Source: Lepisosteus oculatus
Taxonomy: Eukaryota > Chordata > Actinopteri > Semionotiformes > Lepisosteidae
Direction of reading: 5' to 3'
Length of the DNA stretch: 64,000 bases
Assembly: GCF_040954835.1 (NCBI RefSeq)
Contig: NC_090700.1
Span: 20,749,501-20,813,500, forward strand
In this document: positions 33,801 to 45,611 of the stretch, piece by piece
How the letters are laid out: each line of letters begins with the position of its first letter
How positions within the stretch are numbered: position 1 is the first letter of the stretch
Program-made: the position numbers and the translations under genes
The notes under the pieces: model-generated
The model's database searches: none
Told to the model about the DNA's origin: nothing
Seen by the model: only the letters and a program-made list of their open reading frames with translations

Positions 33801-35832
33801 GTCAGATTTTCATTTTCTCACCTCTCTCCTGCAGAGCGCTAATGCAGAGTGGGGGAAACACTTCTGTTCTGGTTCTTTGCATCCGGACAGTTTTACCTCT
33901 TGAGCTAAACAATGTGTCGTGTCCCTAATGTCCTAAGGATGATGTATGGACATCCACACAGGCCACATCGGTTCTGGAATGAACAGAAACAAAGCCTTCA
34001 GCAGACATAACAGCTGTCACTTCCATCTTCCTGTCCTTTCTTTTGCAGCATGTGCTGTATGATGCATCAAAGGACTGGGGCATCAAGGTGGAAAGAGTGG
34101 AGCTCAAGGATGTCAAACTCCCAATGTCACTGCAGAGAGCTATGGCTGCTGAAGCAGAGGCTTCTCGGGAGGCCCGTGCAAAAGTAACATATCCTTCTTC
34201 CTTTTTTTGTATTGGTTGTCTCATTTTTCAATATGCTACAGAGTGAGTAGTATATAATAATCAGAAAATATACTACTTTAGAGAAATACATTTTGGCCTG
34301 GCATTCCAATCAGGATGGAAAGTCAATTCATGTAATCAAATTCATGTAATCAAACCCCCCTCAACGTGTCTTTGTAACATATTTGATTACTAGATGTAAA
34401 ATGTATTGATGTATTAATAGATCTATTAATCTATTAATAGATTCTGTCTTCTATTAATAGTATTAATAGAAGACAGAACAGTGGCACAGAGGTTAGCATC
34501 ACAGTGCTGGGGCCCTGCATTCAATTCCAGACCTGTGGGGCTGTCTGTGTGGATTTTGTATGTTCTTCCCATGTTTGCATGGTGCTCTGGTGTCCTCCCA
34601 CAAGTCCAAATACATACTGGTAGGTTATTTGGCATCTAGAAAATTAGCCCTGGTGTGTGTTTGTGTCTGTGTTTGCCCTGTGATGGACTAGAATCCTGTC
34701 CAAGGTGTATTCTGCCTTGTGTATATTCCTTGCTAGGATAGGCTCCGGCTCCCCTTTGACCCCCCATGACCCTGTTTTGGATAAAGGGGTTAGAAGCTGG
34801 ACGAATAGAGGAAGTATTAATATAATTAATATAAGTGTGGAATTGTAAGTTAAAAAACCATACTCCCCACCACAAAATGAATCATACTCTGAATCCAAAA
34901 CCTATTACTACAGTAGGCTTTTGAGATATGGAATACTTTTCTAATGATGTTTTTAAAATCCTTAATAGCATGTTAATAATTTATTTACGACAGTTATAAC
35001 ATTGGTATAAATAAAAGTATGAGGAAACAGGTCCTATTGTTTTGTGCTCATGAAAGTCACAGAAAAATGTGCACTCATAATTTGCAGTTTTATTATTGTT
35101 TTGACTCTACCATGGGTGATATTTAGGAAAAAACTACTAGAAATGACTAGTGTTACCTGTTCAAACATTTGCAGATGTGGCAGAAATGATACAAACAAAA
35201 CATAATTAATGTTAAATACAGTACCAGTGTCTTAGTATGTCAGTGTACTCAAATATTGTTATTGAGGTGTCGTAAATGACACTTAAGGTTCTGGGCTAAT
35301 GCCTGTGGCATGCCGTTTCTTCAGAAAGACTTGATGAATTGTGTGATGAAAAACAGATGCTGGCTTCTGCTGCTGGGAAAATACAGATTTTAGCCAACAA
35401 TAGTCAGGAAACCCAATTTAAACGAGTGACTGGAATTGTGTATCAATTTGACATTAAACGCAGAGAGTGGGACTAAATTGAATTGCTTAAACCACTTTAC
35501 TTTAGTGCCATAATTAAACAAAAACAAGATATTATTTCATGTCAAGGTCCTTATAATAATATTGATGAAAAGGCACTAAACTGATAGAAACAACATCCTG
35601 TATTGGGCCTGGGGAAAAACTAAAAAGATCCTCCTTGCAGGTCATCGCAGCAGAAGGGGAGATGAATGCATCCCGTGCACTGAAGGAAGCTGCCTTAGTC
35701 ATGTCTGAGGCTCCTTCTGCCCTGCAGCTTCGCTACCTGCAGACTCTGTCAGAGATCGCTTCTGAGAGGAACTCCACCATCCTGTTTCCCATTCCCATTG
35801 ACTTCATGTCCTCATTTATGAAGCAGAAATGA
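21715..35832 (+). CDS. stom: Stomatin (band 7 / SPFH family)
   Basis: Seven coding exons (21715-21811, 23342-23445, 24841-24913, 25910-25992, 30828-31031, 34049-34183, 35641-35832) join in phase to 295 residues; human STOM has 288. Stomatin is an integral scaffold on the cytoplasmic face of plasma membrane and vesicles. It oligomerises in cholesterol-rich domains and modulates ion channels and transporters. Residues 1-40 form a polar N-terminus. Residues 44-66 are a hydrophobic hairpin with the conserved Pro (TFPIS, residue 59) and nearby Cys at 41, 42, 49 and 65, suited to palmitoylation. [12 protein letters not shown] opens the SPFH domain, [16 protein letters not shown] is the coiled-coil signature, and LQLRYLQTL with [11 protein letters not shown] ends the oligomerisation segment. 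The start was chosen by length. STOML3 is the close alternative, but the internal sequence fits STOM better. Confidence 0.93.
22505..22676. repeat. Foldback element, second copy
   Basis: GGTTTATTCCACCATGAAAG on the left is mirrored by CTTTCAGCATGGAATAAACC on the right, around GACACCTGAAGAAGGCTCC. It is more diverged than the 18.6 kb copy. It lies in stom intron 1. Confidence 0.7.
23342..23445 (+). CDS. stom: stom coding exon 2 (membrane hairpin)
   Basis: Acceptor GTATGCAG, donor AAAG/GTAAGT, residues 33-67. It encodes [20 protein letters not shown] and PISIWLCIK. Confidence 0.92.
24841..24913 (+). CDS. stom: stom coding exon 3
   Basis: Acceptor TTTCTGGCCAG, donor CCTG/GTATAT, residues 68-91. 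It encodes [20 protein letters not shown], the start of the SPFH domain. A minus-strand frame over the same bases is a shadow. Confidence 0.93.
25910..25992 (+). CDS. stom: stom coding exon 4
   Basis: Acceptor after a 17-base T-rich run ending TTTTTGCAG, donor GAA/GTAAGC. It encodes [20 protein letters not shown] and FNIPPQE. Confidence 0.93.
26134..26600 (-). mobile_element. 5S-type SINE, head missing
   Basis: Minus-strand copy in stom intron 4, with the tail at left (CTTACACTTATATAGTGCTT, CACTTTACAGGTAATGGGG) and the body CATCAGCTATCAGTGGGGAG, GATGGGGATTATTAGGAGG, GACCACAGAGAGTCAGGACC, ending near ATACTAGGGCATTAGGACC. No 5S-like head remains. Confidence 0.75.
26979..27490 (+). mobile_element. 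LTR-like or MITE-like unit, unclassified
   Basis: A pyrimidine-rich block is bounded by GTGTGTCACACTTGGG and CATCACAGTGTGTCAG. Inside is a short CTTTGCATTTTGCAC repeat. The composition resembles the 1.2-1.7 kb element. No coding potential is recognised. Confidence 0.3.
28430..29200 (-). mobile_element. Decayed CR1-like LINE reverse transcriptase remnant
   Basis: Minus-strand reading near 29010-28900 gives GTVP...[12 protein letters not shown], the GTVPEDW-LGNV-PIYKKG block of CR1-type reverse transcriptases. Further on, near 28720, AIDKVFH recalls the AFDKVPH motif. Stops and shifts are dense. It lies in stom intron 4. Confidence 0.5.
30208..30340. repeat. Single-arm copy of the foldback family
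   Basis: TTCAGGTGGGTAGCTGCGTC, GTAGGCTGCAAAGGAACAAG, TAGGTTTATTCCATG, then AACGTTTCGGCCGTGGAGCC and TTCTTCAGGTGTC. It follows a TATATATATA tract, and the mirror arm is absent. Confidence 0.7.
30828..31031 (+). CDS. stom: stom coding exon 5
   Basis: Acceptor TTATTCACAG, donor GAG/GTGAGG, 68 codons. It encodes [19 protein letters not shown], then LLAQTTLRN-like [19 protein letters not shown] and [10 protein letters not shown]. Confidence 0.95.
31120..34000. other. stom intron 5 remainder
   Basis: Apart from a C13 tract near 31120 and the LINE scrap at 32.3-32.7 kb, I see only AT-rich sequence with no coding or RNA feature. Confidence 0.5.
32336..32730 (+). mobile_element. CR1-like LINE C-terminal remnant
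   Basis: Plus-strand pieces read SLGQRGLGG and then, in one frame, [18 protein letters not shown], the VFKILNG-type block near the end of CR1-like ORF2. It is broken by shifts. It lies in stom intron 5. Confidence 0.5.
34049..34183 (+). CDS. stom: stom coding exon 6
   Basis: Acceptor TTTCTTTTGCAG, donor AAA/GTAACA, 45 codons. It encodes [17 protein letters not shown] and [16 protein letters not shown]. Confidence 0.95.
34480..34815 (+). mobile_element. tRNA-derived SINE (ATGG-tail family)
   Basis: The head is AGTGGCACAGAGGTTAGCAT with a B-box-like TTCAATTCCAGACC. The body follows (TGTATGTTCTTCCCATGTTT, CCTCCCACAAGTCC, TGTGATGGACTAGAATCCTG, GGATAGGCTCCGGCTCCCC), then a GGATAAAGGGGTTAGAAG end. 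It lies in stom intron 6. Confidence 0.75.
35641..35832 (+). CDS. stom: stom coding exon 7 and stop
   Basis: Acceptor CTCCTTGCAG, 63 codons then TGA at 35830. It encodes [40 protein letters not shown] and [15 protein letters not shown]. Confidence 0.95.
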   Translation, partial: VIAAEGEMNASRALKEAALVMSEAPSALQLRYLQTLSEIASERNSTILFPIPIDFMSSFMKQK

Positions 35833-36740
35833 GCATCACCCCCCAAGACAGCCTGGCCTGGCCCTCACGCAACTCTGTTAAGAGTAAAGGGGTTAATTGT
35901 ACTATGTTTTCAGATAAAAAAGAGCACTTCGACCATGCTTATCTTATTGATTGAAAAATCTCAGCTATCCAACTTCTGCACTTTGACAGTTCATCTCAGA
36001 ATCCTAGAACTCTTTTGCAAAAAAATCCTTTTGTCCATCTTAAATTCTCTCCACTTAAATTTCACCACTGATGAAATAGTCTTTAAAGAGAGGCTGATGG
36101 GTCTCTAGAATAAGCTGATTTCCTAAAATCTTCAAGAGAGAACTGTGTGAAATATTGGAATCAATAAGTGACAAGCAACCAACCGAGCATTATGGATATA
36201 TTGGGCTCCTCTTGTTTATAACCATTCTAAGGGTCCTCGGCTCCTACATTTGACCTGAGCTGGAAGTGATGGTTTGGGTTGACACTGTAAAACTTTAACA
36301 TATATTGATTTGACTTTTATGTGGAGAAATATTTAATATATAATACAATATAATAAGTGTTTTTATCACTTGGGAACATACCTATTTACTATAAAGTACT
36401 GGTATTTTTTAAACATTATAGTACAATGTATTTTTAGAAAAAGTATAGCTTTTTTGCTATTTTTTAAAGAAATATCGATATTAAACCATGAGTTGATTTT
36501 TGTTGTTGGGGAAGATTAATAATTATTAATGTCTGTCACTGAAGACCCACAAAAGAAACATTTCTGTAAATTTTATTTAAGAGTCTACTGTATCTCTAAC
36601 ACTACCTCAGAGTAAAAGGATGTGAACCATACTTTTTGAGAAGCGAAAAAAATACTTGTGTATAGCAGTAGAAAATAATATCATGTTACCGTACATACAG
36701 ATGAACAGAAACTCAATAAAGACAATCATTTAATTGTGTG
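35833..36740 (+). other. stom: stom 3' untranslated region
   Basis: AT-rich non-coding sequence follows the stop. The first strong AATAAA is at 36715-36720, which would give a 3' UTR of about 0.9 kb. Confidence 0.55.
36715..36720 (+). terminator. stom: stom poly(A) signal candidate
   Basis: AATAAA in the context CTCAATAAAGACAATC. Confidence 0.5.
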
Positions 36741-36899
36741 TAATAGAAGTTATTTGACAAACTGGCAATACTTGTACAGTATATAAGATTTTTATAGTTT
36801 TGTAAAAACCTGTTTTATGTATAAAGCTGTTCCCATTATTCTATAGAAGATTCATGCAGGATCTTAATAGGTGTGTCCGGAGCTTCTACACCAGCAAGA

Positions 36900-37268
36900 A
36901 AGTTTAACCTGACCGTGTTCTAAACAAACATTGAGTGTGGGTGCAGTTCAGCTCATTCTGCCTCTGTTACTTTTCACCAATGTTGTTGCTGGGGAGGACG
37001 CAGGGGTGTGTGTGTGTGAGTGTGTGTGTAGGTATGCACAGGGGAGGAGTCAGTAGTTTCAGTTTCACCCACTTCCTTATTTTCAAACTGAGTATCAGTG
37101 GTGGGATCTTAACATGCTCCTCGCAAAGACAAGAAAAGTCCTCTGAAGGCACTGGAATCGTGAGAGTTACTTCACAGTACCTTTGTACAGTTTAGTTGTT
37201 TGCCTGGAACACATGTTTTGGGGAACACTTTCCTGCCTGGAGTTTCCTGGGTGTTCTATGTTGACAGG
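36900..37268 (+). promoter_or_regulatory. Candidate first exon (possibly of liph)
   Basis: The block ends in a textbook donor, TTGACAG/GTAAGGC, at 37268. The next plausible acceptor on this strand that belongs to a gene is 21 bases before the liph start codon at 49029 (TTTGTTTAG/GTTTCC). This would be a non-coding 5' exon with an intron of about 11.7 kb. It contains a short ATG frame (MFWGTLSCLEFPG) that is out of phase with LIPH. Linkage to liph is inference. Confidence 0.3.
36998..37032. repeat. (GT)n microsatellite, interrupted
   Basis: GTGTGTGTGTGTGAGTGTGTGTGT. Confidence 0.8.
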
Positions 37269-37299
37269 TAAGGCTTGCTTAATTCTGTGCAAAACTTCA

Positions 37300-40200
37300 T
37301 TTCAATTGCTTCTTTTTAATCCATGCTTACTCAAATAAATGTCATACACAAGAAGATCTGCGCAACACTAACAACGAAAGGCAGTAGCTGTAATGACCGG
37401 TTATGAATTTTTCATCATGACCAATGATTTTTTTTCAAATCTTTATGAAAATGTGTTAATGATTACAAAAGTGTTTTTAATAAAGATGCTAATATTCTTT
37501 GTAGCATATATTAAAACACTTAAACAATAAATTTAATGTAATACATTTCGTCCTGGTAGAATTATGGATTCATGATGGGGGATGTATGACAGAATTAATA
37601 ACTGTCAGACATAGTGAGATGTTTCTTTGGTCAATCTGTCAATGCACTACAATCATGTGTAAATAGTTTCTGTCATTCAGTTGCTAATGATGCCAAACTG
37701 TATAGAAACTGCAGAATACAAAATTTGATTTTTGTTTTACTTTAAGCAAATTTGAGCTTACTTTATCAAGGCTTTAAGGTTATTTATCATTTGGCCTCAG
37801 GTTATACCAGTACACAATACTTACTGTACCAGTAGTAGTAGTTTAAATTCTAGTATTATAGTTATAGTTTAAGTTATGTTTGTAATCAAGGCAAGGCCAG
37901 TTACTGTAAACCTACTGCTTTGCCCAGAATTTCAGAATTGCTTAATAAACTAATATGACTTCATTAGAATTGTTTAGTTAAACATTCATCTGTGGTTTCG
38001 GGCATTTAAAGAACTGTTTCTTAGTCAATTTAAAGAGGCCACTGTCCCAGTTCATCTGTGTTGCTCTAGCTGCTAAACACAAAGTAGCATGTCTGTTGAA
38101 AATATGTATTTAGATTAAGTGTATTTTCATAAAGCCGATCAGACCTGCCATGTGAAATATGCTGAGGAGACAAGATACACTTACTTAACTACATTGCAAT
38201 GTAGTGATCATTGACTTCTGGTGTACTGTATTATTTTTTTACTGTTTTTTTGTTTTTAAAATTGCAGTTGACAGCATAATTAGCAGTATGAGCCTGCATA
38301 AAAAGTCATGTAAATAATCCTGCACTGCAGTGCATTTATAGTACTTGAAGGTATAGCAAGTCACTGTAGCTGTTGGAGGAGAAATACTGTCATGTAATTT
38401 GCCAAGCTGCTTTATACCATATGGTGTCGCGGGAAGCCGGAGCCTACCCGGGAAGCAACGAGCACAAGGCAGGGTACATCCTGGACAGGGTGCAAGTCTA
38501 CCGCAGCCAAACATTAGGGCCAGTAGGTAGCCAGTTTAGAGCTGCAGGGTGATATGGCAGCTGGTGAGGGGAAATACTATGTTGTGATATTTCAGTAGAT
38601 TGTGGTAAGGTGATTAGGGACACCAGTGTCAGAGACTCACATCTGAGAGTGATCATGTCTCAAACTATTCAACTAATCCAGTTTGTCACTTTTCTCTTTT
38701 GTTTCAGCTACTGTAGCTCAAGTTCTGACAGGCTGGTAGTTATGCAGTCTGCGAACTGCCATTATTAAATTTAATTTTCAAATAAAGTTGTTTTTTTACA
38801 ATCCATTAGTTTATAATTCCAACAGATAAATCAATTTTTATCCTTGCGCTAGTAAGGGATTGTACCTGAGGCCGCATTCTGTGAAACGAGTGTGTACATG
38901 TAGTTGCATAGTACAATATAAAGACAATCTGCTTCCTGTTGCGGCTAGATCCTGTCAGTATGGATCAGTGCTGACATTGCTCTGTAATGTTTTTTTGAGT
39001 AAAAGGCAGTTGTCATTTCATAGCTTTGCAATTTGATCGCTTGTATAATAGTGAAGAAGTCCTCTGTGTGTATTATAGCATGTGAACTGCACATGACGTT
39101 GTAGAGTGGTTGCACAGGATTTTATGACTGAGCAGCTGTCCGCACACCACTGATCCAATGTGGAAATGACCACAGTGGAGTCATGAATCCCTCTAAAGTA
39201 CAAACAATGCGCTTCTGATGGGAGAGAAAATTTAATTTAATGGCAACCCATTGAGAACTCCTTGATCTGCAGGTCCTTTTTGGCTGTTCATGGTGAAGAT
39301 ACATGAGATAGTGCTGGTCGCACTGAAGTCTTGTGTTTTGTGTCAAATGCACTATGGCTAAGAGTACAGTATAAACTGTGATGGGCTGGACAACTGCATG
39401 TTGTCAATGTGAGAGAAGGTGTGTGATAGAGCATAGCTATTAACATTACGAAAAAAAAACTGAAAGTGTAGTTAAGTACAATAGCTCAAAAGCAGTAGCA
39501 CTGGAAATCACTGCAGGGATGAAGTGCAGAGAAGACTTTGCACTCTTCTATTCTCTTACTCCGCTAGAAGCTGTGCCCTGAAATGAAAGCATTCCTGTGC
39601 AAACCTAAGTTTCCCTTTACAGATGGAAGCAGCTGTAAAGAATGCACCCGCAGGGTATTCCATTACATTAATGAGTTATAAATAGAGTTATAAAGAGCTG
39701 TTTTTATTTTGCCTGTTGTGCTAATAATTTTGGTAGAGTCTAGAGAAAAATATGAATCCACAGCTGTGAAAAATAAGAAAAAAGGCAACAAAAGTGTTGT
39801 TGTCTTTGAAAAGAATCTTTGAAAAGAACTGCTGGATTCAGAGACATTATCATGTGACTTCATATACTGTACACTAGCCTGCTTTAAACAGGTTTGTATT
39901 GTTAGTTCAGGTCTGCATTTTAAGGACTTACATGGCTTCATACATTGTATTGAAAATCTAGTCTGACTTCTTATTATGTTGTATATCACCTGGGGAGTTT
40001 TAAGATACTCCCATGCAAAACTGACCTCAGGCAAATTCTTTCAGCAACTGATTGTTCAACTGATAAGTACATGAGAATGCTGACAAGTTGTGAAATTCTG
40101 GGTGGCAGGCAAATAAATCTAAATTAAAAACAATGTAAATATCCACTTTGAATTCTGCATACATGAAGGTGTTGATTCTGAAGATAGGGAATGCAGTATT

Positions 40201-41800
40201 ACCAAAATGTATTTGTATTTGGTGTATTTTTCCCACTGTGCTATTTTGAGAGGTAATGTATTATCTTTTCCTGCTCTTCTTCTGACAACAAAACCCCCAA
40301 AAATTAAAATGAAATCTACAGAAAAATATCAAATAAACACTACAGAAAAATGTCCTCAGATTCCAGTAAAGACTTTAGGTTTTAATATATTGCGCATCTG
40401 ACTTCATTTCTTTGTAATATCGCAACAGTAACAGTATACCCTCCTTCAATTTATGGTTTACTTTATGTTTACATTGTCTATTGTAACTGCACTTTCACAA
40501 TAGTAGGTATATTAACATTATTGCAACCTATATTCAGAGAAAGTTGTCCCACTAAGATAAATGTATATGTGTTTTTTATAGTCTTTTCTGTGACAAACTA
40601 GTTTGTTTTAGTTTCAGACTTCAAACATAAAGTCTTACTTTGCTATGATTAAACAAGCACACTCATCTGCTCTTTTTTTTCACTGAGAAAGTGCTGTTAT
40701 TAAGATTATTTGTAATTTGTTTTGTAATGTCAGATACAAGCTTGCACTGTCCATGCTTTTCCATTACAAAAATACTGTATAAGAGTCTGAAAATCTGACA
40801 CATTTCAGAGTGTCACTACCTTTCTTTTGTTTTTTCTTTTCTACTGTAATAGTGAAGTTCAGTTATATTTGACGTACAATACAGCCATTTTTTTGTCTTG
40901 ATTCATTGCAGAATATGGTGCTTACTTTGTCTTCTGTTACTTGGTAGATGTCTTGATCATGAAACAAGAAGAACAAGGTTTATTGTAACAGAGCAGCTGT
41001 CTTTGCTCACCTCAGATGTTCAAATGTGTACATTACTCACTTTTCATGTTCGATGTCTCTAATAACTTTTATCAACCAATAAATCTAGATACCACAGACA
41101 GGTGTAAGACAGGTTCCCCACACAAAACAACCCTGTTACCACAGTTACATTCAAAGAATCAGAGATGGTCAGAGATGGATCAATGAAGCTATTATAGTAC
41201 TTTATTAATTCTAAAGTAGGAACAACTTTTCTTTTAATCAGATAGCAGACGAGGAAGTAGAAACAATATGTCTCATGATTTATTTTACAGAAGTGTATGC
41301 TTGAAAAAATATAGCATATAGATTGTTGCCCATACAGCAACACCACTGCTGCTGAGATCTGACTTGGTACGCACTTCTGGCCACAGCAGTTACAGGGGGA
41401 TGCCAAAGGTTGCAAAAATGCATTTCTTTCAGATGAAAACGATGTTTTGACAAATTCTCACCACTGCTATTCCAGGCATACCAAAGTGAATACATTTCTA
41501 ATACAGTACACTATCAAATGAAAAAGTTAGTCTTCTGCCTTAGTGCTCAGTATAAAAACACAGGCTTACTTAATACAGGGACCTTTTGTAAACAGGTACG
41601 AATCAAAGATAATTCAAGTGAAGTGTGACAATTTAACAATGAAACCAATTGAATTGTTAAGGAAAGAGAAATACATATCCAATACAACAAGTGTTTTGTA
41701 CAATGGGGGTCTAATTTTAGACAACCAGTCTATACCATTTTAAAGTAAGCTTTAAATGATCAATTATGTGAGACCTAAAAATGTGTTGAATGTTATTGTT
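37300..41800. other. Intergenic or long-intron sequence
   Basis: AT-rich, with short random open frames only. It holds a SINE scrap and a 5S-like scrap at 38.42-38.57 kb and nothing else I can name. Confidence 0.5.
38424..38565 (-). repeat. tRNA-SINE and 5S-SINE scraps side by side
   Basis: 38424-38510 is the minus-strand 3' half of the ATGG-tail SINE (GGAAGCCGGAGCCTACCCGG, GTACATCCTGGACAGGGTGC). 38541-38563 is AGCTGCAGGGTGATATGGCAG, matching the 5S-like head of the other SINE family. Confidence 0.5.
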
Positions 41801-41839
41801 CAAGCTGTAGAGTTGAGCTTTTTACTCTGTTGCAGCTAG

Positions 41840-42470
41840 GCTTACAGGACAGTAAACACAGATGATCAAAGGGGGTCTTCTGGGGAATTACTCTGGTTAA
41901 TCATAAATTGATAGGAGAGAGAGACAGGGAAGGAATAGAAGAGAGGAGAAGTGTACCAGATTAGGGGACTTTATTCTGTTTTTGGAGTCTTGGAAAGCCA
42001 AAATTGTGATTTTGGTTAAGTAATTTGAATTTTGTTATAGAGAGCTTGCTGTCCTTTATTTTTGGAAAATCAGATTTCATTTATTGTGGAATGCTAAGAA
42101 GATTTTCTCCTAGCTAACAATGTATTTTAGAAAAGGAAGAGAGATTTCCATTCACTTTTGGACATCCTGTGTATAGGAAGTGAAATTGAGCACTAGATTG
42201 TATTCTGTTTTTTTTATTTTTATTTAGGGAACCAGATATTTGAGGTTACAGGGCTAGAATTCTGGGATTTATGGAAAGGTACCTGTATACAGTAGGTCTA
42301 TGAGACACTTTGTTTTGTAAATAGTGTAATAGTTTTTATGTTTTATCTGTGTTACATTGTGTCATTTGTTAATAAATAGTTGTTTGTCCTAATGTGCCTC
42401 TGATTTATCACTCTTTTGCCAGAGATGTGTCAGCGAATAAGAAAGTTGGATGCCTCAAATTATACCTACT
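41840..42470 (+). repeat. LTR-like repeat, related to 56.4-57.1 kb
   Basis: It begins purine-rich (GGAGAGAGAGACAGGGAAGG), carries TTTTGTAAATAGTGTAATAG, and ends TTTGTTAATAAATAGTTG, then TTTGTCCTAATGTGCC. The same order of landmarks recurs at 56.4-57.1 kb. It is unclassified. Confidence 0.4.
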
Positions 42471-42894
42471 GCTCAGATATATCTTTGGCATTTGGGATTT
42501 TCAATAATTAATTTTGATTATTTTCATTCCCACACTCTATTTACCACCACCAAAAAACATAATTGTAACATTATAAAGAAACACATTTAAACTGTAATTT
42601 TAAAAAAATAAACAAATGTTTATTTTTCCTCTAAATCCAATCTTTTTCTGTGTAATGTTATTTATGCCTCACTACTTTAATGGCATTCATGATGATTTGT
42701 AACAGATGCTCTCACATTAGTAAGTCATGCAGAAAACCACCCACCACTTCAAAAAACTATTTTTGATAGCAGCAGCTCTTAATGTGAGACTTCAAATGGA
42801 AAGCTTTGTATTTTGTGAACCAATCTTAGATTTTCTAAAAATAGAACACTTTATGTTTTAATAGTAATCATAAATAAACCCTTGCATTTATACT

Positions 42895-43062
42895 GGTGGT
42901 GGTGTAGCACAGTCGGTTAATCTCTAGACTCTGAATAAGTGGGTTTTGGGTTCAAGTCCCCACAGATGTTTTACTCAATTGTAAATTCATTCAGGTGTAC
43001 TGTGTAATTGCTGGCAGTAATCCCTGTGATGGACTGGCATCCTATCTGGGGGGGTTAGATGC
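42895..43062 (+). mobile_element. tRNA-derived SINE, different head
   Basis: The head GTGTAGCACAGTCGGTTAAT, TCTAGACTCTGAATAAGTGG and GGGTTCAAGTCCCC shows A- and B-box layout. It lacks a foldable tRNA 3' end and continues into SINE body text TGTGATGGACTGGCATCC, so it is not a tRNA gene. Confidence 0.6.
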
Positions 43063-43065
43063 TCT

Positions 43066-43605
43066 ACTACTAATAATAATTGTTTACACTTATAGTGTAA
43101 ATCTGGACACTCCACTCAAAACACTTTACAGGTAATGGAGACTCCCCTCCTGTGCAGCATTCACCTAAATGATGCGATGGCAGCTACAGTATAGTGCGCC
43201 AGAACGCTCACCACACATCAGCTATCAGTGGAGGGGAGAACAGAGTGATAAAGTCAGTTCATAGATGGGGATTATTAGGAGGCTATGATTGGTAAAAACC
43301 AATGGCAAATTGGTAACATTCCTACTCTTTTCGAGAAACACTGTGGAATTTTTATTGACCACAGAGAGTCAGGACTTCAGTTTTACGTCTCATCCGAAGG
43401 ACGGCACCTTTTTACAGTATAGTTTCCCTGTCACTATACTGGGGCATTACGACTCACACAAAGGGGTGAGCACTCCCTACTGGCCCCTCTAATATCTCTT
43501 CCAGCGTCAACTTATGTTTTTCCCAGATTTCCCATCCAGGGTCACACCTGCTTAACTTCAGTGGGTTGTCAGTTGTGAGTTGCATGATGATATGGCTGCT
43601 GGCTG
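43066..43605 (-). mobile_element. 5S rRNA-headed SINE, near full length
   Basis: On the minus strand it starts with a 5S-like head at 43605-43525: on plus, TTTCCCATCCAGGGTCACAC, CTGCTTAACTTCAGTGGG and GAGTTGCATGATGATATGGC mirror the 5S internal control region. The body follows, and an L2-like tail lies at 43066-43140. Confidence 0.75.
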
Positions 43606-43890
43606 GGTACACCCTGGATGGGATGCCAACCCATAGCTGGACATAGACACAGACACAAACATGCACACATTCACACCAGGGCCAGTTTTCCCAGAAGGCA
43701 ATTAACCTACCATATGTTTTTAGACTGTGGAACTGTGGGAGGAAGCTGGAACCCCTGGAGGGAACCCATGTGAATATGTGGAGACACTGCAAACAAACTC
43801 CACACAGATAGCACCACAGGTGCAGAACTGAACCCAGGGCCATAGCATTTCTAGTTAGCAATGTTGACCATTGAACCAATGTGCCGAGCA
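43606..43890 (-). mobile_element. tRNA-derived SINE (ATGG-tail family)
   Basis: Minus-strand copy abutting the 5S-SINE: CACCCTGGATGGGATGCC, CACCAGGGCCAGTTTTCCC, GACTGTGGAACTGTGGGAGG, CAAACAAACTCCACACAG, ending in the reversed head CATTGAACCAATGTGCC. Confidence 0.7.
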
Positions 43891-43899
43891 CACATGTAT

Positions 43900-45610
43900 T
43901 TTTAAAAAAACACCTTAAAAAAAAGGTCACCATGAGTTCCCCTCTCTAAGTTCAATAGAACCCCTAAAATAAAAACAAATCTGTGTTAAAAGTGCAGCAA
44001 CACCCCAAGCCTCCACATCCTGTTCCCAGCACCATGGATATGAATGGTAGAAAGCTCCACAGCCAGGAATTTAAAGGCTCTTAATGCAGCAACAACATCT
44101 TTTTAGTTGAGGTTAGGTACAGCTAACCAGACCAGCTGCATCATGAGTCCATGGCTAGAGTCCTCTTCTAGCAAGAGTAACAGCTCAGAGCAATTCATAT
44201 ATATATATTTGTTTTCAATAGCATACAAAGAGGAAACATGATTTTGAAAGTTAACCAGATATGTACAGTATATTTCCAAAATGGGTATAAAGGTATTTAC
44301 CACAACCCTGGACAAAACATATATATGAGAGAGAGGTTAAGTAGTGTATGCAGAGCATTTCAGTGGATCATTTATTGTGGAAAGCATTTTGAATTGAAAC
44401 ACTAACATACTGTACTTTTCTGGCATTCTATTTTAGACTTGAAAACATCTCTGCAGTGACCAAACCATAATACAAATACAGTCCTTACTAACTGAAATAC
44501 AAGGGCCTAATTATCTTATCTTAATTCTGTTAAAACAAAAAAATAAATCAAATACCATATGTTTTAATTGTTGTTGGGTTCAATCATAGAGTTTTAATTT
44601 TCTATTCATATTCTTTAATTGAAAAGTTGAAAAATGAAGGGTCAACTCCAACAGATATAATTTCTCATTATAATTTTTCTCATTCAATGCTCATTCAATG
44701 CTCATAATGACTCATTATGCTGACAATACAGTGTTAAGTGTTTTTAAACACATTTGGTTACAATAATTCTAAGTACATAATTAAAGGCTGACAATGGCCT
44801 ATCAGATGTTTTGTAACAGTAATTCAATAATAGTTTTTTTTGGAATCTTGTGCAAGAAGATATTGTTTTTCCTTTCATACAGTATGCTCAACCCTATTTC
44901 CAAAGAATCAGCAAGAATGTGGTCAAACAGCTCCTAATGTCCTCCTGCATCGGCTCTAACATTGCACACCAGTTTCTACACTGAACACAAGCTTGATCCA
45001 GGGGTAAAAAGGCCAAGCTCGACAATTCATTTTGCTCCAGCCTTCATCTGTTTTTGGTGAGATGTTGGAATGCTAACAGACTTTCTTGGTAACCGAAGCA
45101 ACACTAGGGTAGAAAGAATTCTTCCATAATTTACCCTGTTGATGCTGACACTATATCACTCTTTGATCAGGTTTCTTGGTGAGGACAATGAGGTGCACAT
45201 ATATGAATAATCTGAATGATAATACAGTATATTTGGTTTTTTAAAAAGGAAGTTCAGAAGAAAGAAATGTAGTGTAATATTTCATGTATCATTATAGCAG
45301 TGGTTCTTTAAGGAGCCTTTAACCTTTAACCTTTAAGGAGACAGGAGCCCTTAGATTCTCAAAAGCTGCTGAAGTAATTATTATTTTTGATGGTTTACTT
45401 TGTAAAAAATCTATCATGTCACCCCACCAAAAAGAACTTACCACTGGGGGTAAGTGCTCCCCAGTTTATAAACGTTGGTATAAACGTTTTTGTAAAATTT
45501 CTCTGAGTTTTGAATCTTCATTTTAAGTAAACTAGAAAGTGTTTGTGCTTTATAATTTAACAAAATGAGAATACCAGGGGAGGCTGGGGTAAAAGCCCAA
45601 AGCAGGTTGT
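43900..45610. other. Intergenic, nothing recognised
   Basis: AT-rich sequence with short frames only. ATTCAATGCTCAT is duplicated in tandem near 44690. Confidence 0.5.
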
Positions 45611-45611
45611 A

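Noticed and set aside
42895-42975. tRNA gene
   Set aside because: A- and B-box-like text is present, but the acceptor stem does not close and the sequence runs on into SINE body.
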